64,000 nucleotides of DNA from Theristus sp. LFF4_11. Lineage: Eukaryota; Nematoda; Chromadorea; Monhysterida; Xyalidae. Of the stretch, positions 19,672 to 30,127 are shown piece after piece. The stretch lies in the NCBI GenBank assembly GCA_030248135.1, contig JASANC010003119.1, positions 142,225-206,224 of the forward strand. Reading direction: 5' to 3'. The notes under the pieces are model-generated. The model searched no databases and was not told the DNA's origin. It saw only the letters and a list, made by a program, of their open reading frames with translations. The position numbers were made by a program, and so were the translations under genes. Every line of letters begins with the position of its first letter. Position 1 is the stretch's first letter.

Positions 19672-22600
19672 GACCAAATCGACGCGTTGTGCCGTCGTCT
19701 GTACGAGTCGACCAGCGCCGCCGAGCGAAGCACGGCCGAACGGACACTCGCTGAGTTCGCGTCGAGCTCGCAATGTTTGCAGAAGTGCATGCTGCTGCTG
19801 GACGCGCAGAAGGTCGGCTGCTTTGGTCTTGTTCGCGCGCCGGTTCCGAAAACCGTCTTTTTTGTTCTTTCTAGCTGGTCTTTCTTTTCTTTTATTTCTT
19901 TTTTCTTTAGTCTATAGTCAAAAGCTAGCACAGTAGGTTTCTTTAAACCAGTCCGCTTAAAAGTACAGTCAGCTTTTGGCAGAATACAGAGATTTTGAAT
20001 TTCAAAAAAATGAATGAACCGAAATCGGCTGTGGTCGGGGAAGCACACGCCTCCAATTGAGGTGAATGGTGTCCGTTTCGAACCCGGTGTCCAGTTCTTT
20101 CGTCTTTTGCGGGCGGTTCCGTATTTTGTTGAAAAAATGACAGGTTTAAAGAAACATAATGTACAGTGGTACAGCACTACTACTACAACCACACCACCGT
20201 TACTGATGGTCTTTGCGCTTTCACTAGTCTTCAGTCGACAGGTTCACTTCCCTGGGCACACATCACTGATGAGACGACGAAACCACACTTCTTCCAATTT
20301 GATGTGCTCCACGCCGAAATGCCAACACAAACCTGCATATGACCTGGTTATTTACCACAAACGCAATGTGTTTTTGTCTGCTTTTCAGTCGTCCTACTCA
20401 CAATTGTTTGCTAGCAACACGTTGATCAAGTTGATATCAAAGCCGTCGCCTGTGGTGACACTCTACGAGAGGATTGAACTGCGTTAGTGCTGAATACTCA
20501 TGATGGTTGTCCGTATTTCTCACGGCAACGCCACAGCATTTAAGCATAATATTCACCATCAAGTTTCCATTGCAGGAACGTATCTATTGAACTACTTCTT
20601 CAATCGTCCCCAACCGCCGCAATTCGTTTTGTCGTCACTTCTTCAAGTCTGTTCCCACTTGTTTTTCTGAATTGTTGGGCACCGTTCATTTTGAAGCTCA
20701 TCAATTGTCTAAATTTCCCATTTGTGTTCAATTCGCTCATTCAGTTATTCTCGCGGCTGACCAAACTTGGCTGGTTCGATGTGCACAAAGATGAGACGCT
20801 GTTCCAGCAGCCCGTCGAGGAAGCGCTCAAACTCGCACAGCAGGTGACGCCCGCTGGTCGTTTTTGCAAGCGCATTTGCTGATTTTGTGTTTCGCTCAGT
20901 GAACGTGGCAACAGATCACAGTTGCAACACCAACAGTCGCTTGTTTGTTTTGTGTGCAGGGCTCAATCGAGCTGTGCAGCATTGCGGTGCAGCTGCTCAG
21001 TCAAATCGTCTCGGAATTCAATCAAGTTTGTGTTTTACCGGTTTTTTTTTCAACTTCTCGGTCACTTCCAAACGTGTCCTTTCCAGTGCCAAGGGTTCAA
21101 TTCAATCAGCCGTCACCGCAAAGTGGCCGCATCATTTCGCGACAACTATCTCTTTGACATCTTTCAAATGGTCATTGCGATGCTTCAGACCGCCAATGAT
21201 AACATTAAAACGATTCAGGATCAAACTCAAGTGGGTTTTTACTATCCATTATTCCATGATGAGTTTCGTCTGATGAAATTGCGTTTTTGTACAGCTGTCA
21301 CTAGTGAACCAACTATTGGGCTTGGCGTTGGCGTGCTTGACGTTCGACTTCATTGGTTCAGTCATAGACGACACAACTGACGAGACAACCACGGTGCAAG
21401 TGCCAACAACCTGGCGGATTGGTCTGTGCTCTTTTTGACATTTTGTTTTACCTGTGTTTCCGTTATTTTTCTGAGTCGCCATTGTGTTGCGTTGCAGCCT
21501 TCTCGGACGTCAGCGTCATCAAGCTGTTCTTTTCACTTTACCTCTCACTGCCAGTCGAGTTGGCGCCGAAGGTTGTTCTTTCTTTTTAATGTCGTCTTTT
21601 CACTTTTTTTCGATTTTACTTTTTTCATGATCTGTATTTCACACGTGAATATTTTCATGAAGATCACACAAAACGTTTGCAAGCATTCTGTATCGCGATT
21701 GACATTGGCGCAGGTGTTTTCTTGTCTCGTCCAATTGGCGTCCGTTCGACGGACAATATTCAACAATGAGGAACGCCAAAACTATCTGAACGCGCTTGTC
21801 TCCGGAACGAAGCAAGTCTTCGAAAATCCGCAGGTCTAAGTGAATTCGTGGTTGCTTCTTGTGCTCATTGCCTGACACTTGACGCCAATTAAGATGCCTT
21901 GTGGAGTGAATCGTGAATAGTGAAGCGAACACAGTCACCATGCTGCAACGCACCATGTTGACGCCTGCAGGAAGCAGTCAATTTGCAAGCAGTGTTTCGC
22001 CTGGTCAGCGTAGGTTTCGTTTGTCGTCTTGCAGCATTTATCCGACCAAGCGACCTACCACGAGTTCTGTCGGTTGATCGCCCGTCTCAAGGCCAACTAC
22101 CAACTGACCGAGCTGATACACACGGACGAGTACGCGAAGGTGATCGCGCTGCTCGCAGAGTTCACAATGACCAGTCTGCAGGTGCGCCTTCTGTGTGTTT
22201 GCTTGATGCTCGGGGCATTCATGAAGCACTTTTCAATGACTGCGTAGCTATGTTTTAACAGAGTTACGCGTCACCAAATACTGCTTCATGAATGCCGCTT
22301 GAATGACACAGTGCAGCATGTGCTCCTTGTGCCGTTCTGTCCTTTGCATCTGGTTGCTGCAGCCTGCACCTGATTGGACCAATCAGTGCGACAATTCAAG
22401 GGCAGCGTGTCGGCTGACTTCCCACGGTTTAACGAATGTCCTTCCCATGTTCAACTATTATCAGTTTTTTTAGTTCTGCAACTCAATGAGTTTGCAGACG
22501 GAGAAAGTGGTTACCAATTTTGAATTCCCCGCGTCATGCATGCAACTGTTTGTTTACCTACAGTCGAACTCTAAATTATAGGAATCAGCTGATTGGTTGG

Positions 22601-25600
22601 TGGTGACATCCACAGCAACGCGCCTGCACAGAAAACGTGCATCACGTGACCAATCAGTTGATTCCCTATAATTTAGAGTTCGACTGTATATATGTACCCA
22701 TTGAGTCTCGGAGCCAAAATAATTCTCGTTTTGCTTTACTCAGATGCACCAGTTTGCTGCAAACAGCGTGCATTATCTGCTGTCCTTCTGGCAACGTCTC
22801 GTCTCGAGCATGCCCTACGTGAAGGCCGGTGAGCCTCATCAGTTGGAGCAGTACGCACCGTTGGTCGCAAAGGCTTACATCGAGTCACGCTATACCCTCG
22901 TCGAGACCGTTGTTCGGTTTGTTCGCACCTTGGCCGATTTTTATATTCAATACAGTCCTAGTCTGAACGCAGTGCACCCCGTTTTATAACACAGATGCAC
23001 TGTAGAAACACACACGCACACAACATCACAGCAGCGCCGCGTGTCAGCGTGTGTTTGTGCGTGCGTGCTTGTTTGATTGTTCACGACGCAGCATTTACAT
23101 TTACTGTGTTTACGGCGGAGTGCACTGTCTTAAGACTATACTTCACAATGTGCAGGATTTATTTCACTGTCATTTTGACAAGCACCCGTCAGAGAGAACG
23201 TCGACAACCCGCTGGACGACCACTCGTCGCTGTCGCAGCAGATGGAGCAGCTGGCCGTGATCTGTCGCTGTGAGTACGAGAAGACGGCCAGGCTGCTGCT
23301 GCAGCTGTTCGATCGCGTCGCCGGCGAATACCAGCAGGCGCTCAACAGCAACGCCACGAACAGCAACAACAACAGCGGCAGTGGCGCTGCGAGCAGCTGG
23401 CAGCTACTCTGTGAAGGTTGGTGGTGTTTGCGAGTGTGTAAAGGGTGACGCAATGCAATCACTGCTGCCCCAACTGGCCGCACCGTGATTCTCGGCACAG
23501 GCCGTCTGACGTGGCTGACGTTCATCATCGGCGCAGCAGTCGGCGGTCGTGTGGCGTTCAGTACCTCCGAAGAGCACGATCTCATTGACGGCGACTTGAT
23601 TTGTCGGTACGTTCAGGCAAACCGCTTTTTGCTTGAAATTTTTGAAACTTCGTGGTCAAAAATCAACATTCTTCGATTTATTGATAGAATGTAAAATTAT
23701 ATTTTTGAAAAAAACGGTGCAGTGAACTGTGTCTCCAACCACCCTGTTAGTCGTTTCATTGATTCGCCACTTTCACGCAGAGTGCTCGAACTGATGCGTC
23801 TAACCGATTCGCGGCTGACGCAGTCGCAGAATGAGAAACTCGAGTTCGCCTATCTGTGGCATTTGGAGCAGTTCCGCAAGATCTACATCAGTGATCAGGT
23901 GCAGAAAACGTCCAAGGTGCGCAGAATGATTCGTTCACACAAGAGACGGACCAGTGTTTTTGAAAAAAGTGTTGCTTGAACCGATTCGCTGCAGGTCTAT
24001 GAGCGGCTGTCCAGCAACCTTGGGCTGAACGACGAATCCGCCGTGCTCGCTGTGTTTGTCCGTAAAATGTTGGCGGCAAACTAATTTTTTTCAAACTCAT
24101 CCATCATTTTCCAAGTTGTTTTTTTTGTTGATTTGATGGCAAACATGGCCAATGTGCCCATTGCAGCATCACTAATCTGAAGTACTGGTCGTCGAGGCAA
24201 CGTCTGATTGGTGAGACGCTGACCCTGTTGAATGACCTGTCCATCGGCTATACGTCCGTGCGAAAACTCGTGCCTCTGCCGGAGATACAGTTCCTCATGA
24301 ACAGTCACACGGTTGGTGTGCGGTTGCGCTTCGCCTGAACGTGTTGATCTGGTCAATCTGGTTGAGCGGATCCGCTTGTAACCGGAGTAGTACGATCTTG
24401 TTGCAATAGCACCATGCATCATCTTTGTTTTTCAGTCTGAGCACTTTTCACTGTTGGGCACCTCAGTCGACGTCGGCGTCATGAAGACGCGCACCACATT
24501 CTACACGGCGCTCACCAGGCTGCTTTGTATTGATCTCGGCGACGACGACACCCTGTTCGACACGTTCATGCAATCGCTCACTGGTAACACACGGCTTCGT
24601 GCCAATTGTGATCACAATGATTGGTAAAATGGAAACTGTCTTGTGAAGAAACGAAAGCCTTTACAGTGACGCTGAACGACTTGACAAGGGCGTTTTCGCT
24701 CAACAGGGTCACCGTGGCACAGCAGGGTGAAGTGAAAGTGAGTGTTGTAAAGTCGTTCTGTGAGAATGAGTCTCAGCAGAAATACTTTGAATGTGTTTCT
24801 TCGAATGATTGATGTTAGTCGCATTCGCATTTTTCTTGCAGCGTGCTCTAATCGGCTTGTGTCGCGACGTGCGTGGCGTGGCGCATGCGTGCAATACCAA
24901 AATGGCATATTCACTGTTGTTTGACTGGCTGTGAGTTCGCTCATGTGCAACTAACTTTCAAACCTATAAATACCGTAAAGTTGATAGAGTCCCCCCCCGG
25001 GGGGTCACACGGCGGGAAACCAAAAAATTCAAATGTTTGACTGGTGAAATCCAACCCGTTATAAAGCCCGGAATTCCTAATCTCGTTTATGAGGCCTTCT
25101 CCCTCTTATGTGTCACACTAACTTTTTTCAGAAATTTTTGATTTTCAAATTTATATAAGGAGACCTTATATGCAAGACTTTACGGTAACCGAACCGCAAC
25201 ATTTGACTACACCCGGCCCGAGTCCCGACCGTAATCTGAGCGTCCTGCGTTACACGAACTGCTGATTGGTTGTTGCATTTGAATATTACACACTGATTGG
25301 TCGCATTATGACTGTTGTCGACGTACAGCGTGCCACAATGCAGCGATGCTTTCAGTTACCCGAACTGTTTCAACGTGCTGCACTGTGCGATGGAAGTGTG
25401 GTACGCGGACGCCGATGTGACGAGTGCACTGCTCAAGTTGCTCTGTGAACTGTCGCAGAACCGCTCGCAACGACTGCAGTTTGATGTGTCGTCGCCAAAT
25501 GCAATACTCCTGTTCAAAGAGGCCAGCAAACTCATTTGCACATACGGTATGCGCTGAGCCCGCATCGTGAAAGATTGCTTTTCAAGCTCACTGTTGAATC

Positions 25601-27757
25601 GGGTTTTCTGAACTTGCCAGTAACTTCGCTGCCGATCACACTACACACACACACAATCGTGCCGAGACGAAATGCAGCTGTTTGCGCGCATTGTTGCGCT
25701 GCAGTGTTGCATTGCTGTTGCACGCACGTTTGCAGGGTCGCACATGCTGACGGTCGCGAACGAGGTGCCCAAGGAGCAGACGTATCGGCTGCTGCTCAAG
25801 GGCGTCTCGACGTGCTTCGGCGTACTGAAGGCCGCCTTCTCCGGTGCGTACGTCAACTTTGGCGTGTTCCGTCTGTATGGTGACGCGTCGTTGGATGAGG
25901 CGATGCAGATGTTCGTCAAACTGCTGTTCGTGATTCCGCAGGGCGACATTCTCGTGAGTGTGCACATTGTGCATCAACGTTTTGGTTGGTTGTCCGCTTC
26001 TCTCCGATCGATGTGGCTGTCTGCTATACTGTAGTTTGCGACCATGTTTGTTCTCCGTTTATTCGCTCAATCGTTTTTTGGTGTCACGTTCGAATCACCA
26101 GTGATGAATGCGGACCAACACCACCAGAATTTCATGATTTCCACCACGATTAAAAAAAAAACGAAATTTTATATCATGAGTTTCATTGCAAGCAATAACA
26201 GGCACGGTATGAAATCCACCGATCGTTGCTTATATTTTCAGGCGTATTCCAAGCTCTGTCAGAACTACTACCAGTTGCTCGAGTGCGTTGCCACCGATCA
26301 AATAGCGTTCCTGTCGAACCTGGAGCCGAACATCTTTGCGTACATTCTCCAGACGCTGCACGACGGGCTCGCAGCGCTAGGTAAAACCAGGATGAAGATG
26401 AATGCATGCCGCGGTCGGCATCAGCTTTTCATGTTCACCTCAGCCGTTCCAAAGCTGCGTTCAGACCATTCCAGACAATCTGAACGCGGCTTTGGACGGC
26501 GCCATTCATTTTGGTGGAAACAGCCAATGTTTTGGAAGATAATCTTGAGTTGTGCACACTGCAACAGTAGCACACAGCAACCACCTGCTGATCATCATTG
26601 CATGAACGCACAGACACCATGGTGTGCACTTGTTGCTGTTCAACATTGGACATCCTTGCGAGCTACTTGTACAAACGTGTCAGTCGTGGCGGCAAACCGC
26701 GCGCGCACGCGGGACAGGCGCCGGAGGGAGACAATTGCCTCAGGACGTTGGAGCAACGACCGGAGATGTTGAAACAGGTTGCGTTGGTTGATGACGTGCA
26801 GTTTAGTCATTCAGTCTTTCAGTTTCGTCTGTCACTGAGCTAACACGTGCTCAGAAACCGGTCATACCGCATAACAAGAGTCACCAAAAGCAAACCACCA
26901 GCATCCAGAGGCAAACTGTAAAGCATGTACATTTTGGCATTTGAGCCTGACACGCTGATTGGCTGCATCGCGCTGGTTGTACCAGTAAGTGACAGCGACT
27001 CAAAGGTTTGGCTGCATACAGTATGCACTCGTAGCACAGCATCATACGAGTACCGCCCTCAAGCACTGACCACCACGTGCACCGCACGCATTCACATTGT
27101 TGCGTTGCAGCTGCTGCACAGCATCGTGAACGTGCTCGTGTTCGACGAGTGCCGCTGTCAGTGGTCGATGTCGCGTCCGCTGCTGCCGTTGATCCTGTTG
27201 CAAGAGGACGAATTCCAGTCGCTGAAGACGCGCATCATCGGCGGGCGGCCGGCCGAGCGACAGGCGCCGGTGGAGCAGTGCTTCGCGGCACTCATGGACG
27301 GCGTCGAACGCAGCATCACCTCGAAGAACAGGGACAGGTGTGTGTGCCGCCGCTGTTGCTCGCGCTTTGTCTTTCGTAGCCGCTCCGCCCAACGCATCAC
27401 GCCCCCATCGGTGCCAAACAGCCGATAGTACCAAACCAAACATCGGTGGTTTGCTCGAGCGAATGAATAAACACTGAGTCAAAGTCAGACCGTGGCCACG
27501 AGTAGGGGATTGCCTCTAAGCTCCGCTGTTCCGAATATTCACTGATTAGCCATGTCAACAATGTTTCAGCCCTGTACTGCATGTTGTGTGTGTGTGTTTC
27601 GTGCGATGCGATTGATTGCTGATTGATTTGTTGCAGGTTCACACAGAACGTGTCCATCTTCCGTCGCGACATCACCGAGACGCTGAAATGCATTCCCCCG
27701 TCTGGCAGCACCCCTGGCCTCGTGTCCTCTGCGTCTGACGCGAACATGATGAGCTGA
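19672..27757 (+). CDS. XPO7: Exportin-7 (RanBP16), importin-beta family
   Basis: Exportin-7 is a Ran-dependent nuclear transport receptor built from HEAT repeats. The first recognisable exon (19672 after TTTCAG) reads [20 protein letters not shown], matching the N-terminal CRIME/importin-beta region. Later exons match the family in order. Examples are [18 protein letters not shown] (20389), [18 protein letters not shown] (20747), the [12 protein letters not shown] segment (21130), NYHEFCRL-like [20 protein letters not shown] (22050), [11 protein letters not shown] (22760), [16 protein letters not shown] (23265), [20 protein letters not shown] (23500), [12 protein letters not shown] (23875), [18 protein letters not shown] (24500), [17 protein letters not shown] (25465), [16 protein letters not shown] (25850), [12 protein letters not shown] (26618), [20 protein letters not shown] (27150) and [19 protein letters not shown] at the end. 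The stop is at 27755-27757, after NMMS, as in known orthologues. The initiating exon was not found. Several introns carry MITEs. Confidence 0.95.
19936..20156. repeat. Inverted-repeat element in an early XPO7 intron
   Basis: AGGTTTCTTTAAACCAGTC at the left is mirrored by GACAGGTTTAAAGAAACAT at the right (about 17 of 19 matching), with TA outside each arm. The interior contains TTTCGAACCCGGTG, which resembles a Pol III box B, so a tRNA-like fragment may have been captured. No second copy in the window. Confidence 0.45.
22208..22302. repeat. Short palindromic repeat, family E
   Basis: GGGCATTCATGAAGCA near the left and TGCTTCATGAATGCC near the right are inverted copies, with GACTGCGTAG and TACGCGTCA inside. 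The right arm (22260-22302) is nearly identical, inverted, to 18661-18702 beyond the TMEM147 stop (GCGGCATTCATGAAGCAGTA). A looser relative is at 30286-30340. Confidence 0.5.
22477..22560 (+). repeat. Interspersed repeat family B, internally deleted
   Basis: It opens TTCTGCAACTCAATGAGTTT, then jumps to the family's 3' half (CAATTTTGAATTCCCCGCGT, CATGCATG). It is truncated at 22560, where a family A hairpin begins. It lies in an XPO7 intron. Confidence 0.55.
22561..22686. repeat. Hairpin MITE, family A, best-preserved copy
   Basis: This 126-bp element starts CAGTCGAACTCTAAATTATA and ends with its near-perfect reverse complement TATAATTTAGAGTTCGACTG. Both arms extend inward through (G)AATCAGCTGATTGG and CACGTGA-type blocks, so almost the whole element can fold into one hairpin. 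TA dinucleotides flank it at 22559-22560 and 22687-22688. This structure is typical of Tc1/mariner-derived MITEs. It lies in an XPO7 intron. Confidence 0.85.
24971..25188. repeat. Inverted-repeat element with TACCGTAAAGT ends
   Basis: TACCGTAAAGTTGATAGAG opens and GCAAGACTTTACGGTA closes the 218-bp segment, an 11-bp perfect terminal inverted repeat that begins and ends with TA. The interior has one CCCCCCCCGGGGGG block and an AT-rich 3' part. It occupies an XPO7 intron. No other copy was seen in the window. Confidence 0.65.
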
Positions 27758-28374
27758 TGATGGGCTGCTGATGCAGTGGTCGTCTGCTTGTCCGTCGGTC
27801 TCGCCAGCGTATGTAGTGTCTGTTCTCATATCACCAGCTTACACCTGTGTGTCATTGTTGATTATCCGTTGCACCCGACTCCAAAATGCTCTTGGTTTTT
27901 TGTTTGTTTGTTCAGTCATTCTTCATTGCCGGTTTGAGTTTGCGTTCATCGATTGGGTGTTCACGTTTACACGTTTACTGTACCTTGCCAAAGTGTGATC
28001 AAGCCTGCTTTCTGCGATTATCGTGTGTTTTGTTGTTGTCAATCTCTGTCGCCGACAATGATTTGATAAGGTTCTGTTGTGTTTTGCTTGTTTGGGTCTG
28101 TGAAATTGTGCAGTCAACGTCATTCTTGTTTGTTGGTTGGATTGCGCTATACTCTTCTTGTTCTGCGTCGTTTTCTTGCAATGTTTATGAGTTTTTAGTG
28201 TTCATTGATGTTTGATTGAATAAAACGTTTGCAGCTCGCGTTTTCAAAGTTTATATTCGAATATTGTTGTCACGCATGCAATACCGGATGAACTGAGCTT
28301 TTTCAAAATTTGTCTGAAGCTACTGTCACTGAAAAACATTCAAGTTCTAGCCTAGCGCCTATTCTTTGTTCATC
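27758..28374. other. XPO7 3' flank and APIP upstream region
   Basis: The stretch is T-rich on the plus strand, with many GTTTG/TTGTT runs, as expected of a 3' UTR. A TTGAATAAAACG sequence at about 28215 provides an AATAAA poly(A) signal. The last 130 bp lead to the APIP start codon. No repeats or coding frames of note. Confidence 0.5.
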
Positions 28375-29934
28375 ATGTCGGTCGTTGAACACGGTCATCC
28401 ATCATCGATACTGCCGTTAAAGCTGAGTGACAATATTGCTAAGGTAAGCATTATGCTGAAAAAGTGCAAACGGTAAGCCATTATGCTGTGAAGAACCAAG
28501 AACGCAAATGGCAAACCAGTATGCTGCTGAAAACACCGAAGTGACTTAATGAAGTGATAACTCGAACGTCGCAGGAGCATCCGCGTGTTCTGATTCCGGA
28601 GTTGCTGAAACAGTTCTATAGTCTCGGCTGGGTCTCTGGCACCGGTGGTGGCATCAGCATTCGAGTTGGTTCGTGCACTCCTTCAAACTTGTCTTGTTGA
28701 ATGCGAATACTTTTGTATGATGGTGGCACGGAGCGGGCGTATCCGTGACTCGACGCGGCCGCTTGCGCAGGTCCGTCAATCGGACTAGCGTCTTAGAGTC
28801 ATGGATCCCGCGGTACCCCAAGCTGACAAAATGAGGTGCGCTACGCGTTTGGATGTACGACGTTACCAGGTTCATTGCATCTCCAGGTGAGCACATTTAC
28901 ATCGCGCCATCAGCCGTGCAGAAAGAGCGTGTCGGCGGTGATCAGCTGTTCGTGCAGACACTCGACGGCACCGACGTTTCGTTGCCGGAGGGCAACCTCA
29001 AACGCAGCCAGTGCACACCGCTGTTCATGAATGCGTACGTCATGCGGAGTGAGTGGTCACGTTGTTCACCGTGGACTGTTTTTTTTGCAGTTCCATATGA
29101 TTCGATTACCCAATTTGGTGTTACGATCAATCAACAAGCTCCGTGGTAATGAAACCAAATTACAGTTGCATTATAACAAAGGGCGTTCAGCACAGTTTAG
29201 CACTTGTTGGTTTGTGCACCAGTGATTTCGTTTGCAGACGCTGGCGCCGTGATACACTCGCACTCAAAATGGGCCAATTTGATCACGCAACTGATCGACG
29301 GCGATGAGTTCTGCATCAGTCACCAGGAAATGATCAAAGGCATCAAACTGGACGGCACGGACGCCAACTTGCGCTACGACGACACGCTCGTTGTGCCCAT
29401 CATACGCAACACGCCGTTTGAGGCCGATCTGCAGGTGGCGCAGACTTTTTTGCTATTTTCGACTATTTTATGATGTGCTCGTGTTTTTTTTCTGGCTCTG
29501 CGACTCGATGCACTCATTGATAGAAAGACGTTCTTGACGGTGCAATTCAAAAGAATTTCAATAATTCCAAAGAGATACGGCGCGGTCAGGGAAGTTGAAT
29601 TGCGGCGTCAAGCGGGACACTTGTTTCTTTTTGACGTTGGCCAGCGCATTGAGTCGGCTGTCTAGGATGAAAAGAAAACGGTAATATTGAGATTGTTGAG
29701 CAACGATTTTCGGCGCAGGAGTCGATGGCAGACGCAATGCGAGCATACCCGCACAGTTGTGCCGTGCTGGTGAGACGTCATGGTGTTTACGTCTGGGGCG
29801 ACACGTGGCAACAAGCAAAGTCAATGTGCGAATGCTACGATTATTTGTTTGAGATCGCTTGTGAACTCATTCGATATGGCAAACCGCTGGTTGTCACGGA
29901 ACAATGTCGAATCAGCAATGGCAATATTGCGTGA
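28375..29934 (+). CDS. APIP: Methylthioribulose-1-phosphate dehydratase
   Basis: The enzyme dehydrates methylthioribulose 1-phosphate in the methionine salvage pathway. It is a cytosolic zinc enzyme of the class II aldolase/adducin fold. Five exons are visible: 28375-28443 ([20 protein letters not shown]), 28575-28668 ([20 protein letters not shown], then [11 protein letters not shown]), 28887-29048 ([20 protein letters not shown], then [12 protein letters not shown]), 29238-29434 ([20 protein letters not shown], then HQEMIKGIK and [11 protein letters not shown]) and 29719-29934 ([20 protein letters not shown], then [10 protein letters not shown] and CYDYLFEIA). The HSHS pair and the later His in RRHG are the expected zinc ligands, and the Glu in HQEM the catalytic acid. 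GTGGGIS binds phosphate in the family. Intron ends are GT/AG. The gene converges on WDR54, with only 193 bp between the stops. Confidence 0.95.
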
Positions 29935-30127
29935 TTCCGTCTCTCACAGAGAACCTTCACATTTGAACGCTTTACCAGTTCACTTTGATCAACGCGAACA
30001 AAAATTGTTTTAACATGCAACGTGATTAAATTACTTGCAAGCAAAAATGCGAATGCGAATTACGTTCGACAGAGTTACGTAGATGAATTCCAGAAATGCA
30101 CAACTTTTGACAATCGCACAACTAAAT

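Noticed and set aside
20020..20100. Second tRNA-like sequence with TTTCGAACCCGG in an XPO7 intron
   Set aside because: Only a box B-like word is visible; no box A or cloverleaf could be drawn, and it lies inside an inverted-repeat element.
29491..29690. Possible sixth copy of repeat family B in the APIP intron (starts GCTCTGCGACTCGATGCACT)
   Set aside because: Only the first 25 bp and the GCGCATTGAGTCGGC end resemble the family; the interior is too diverged to call.
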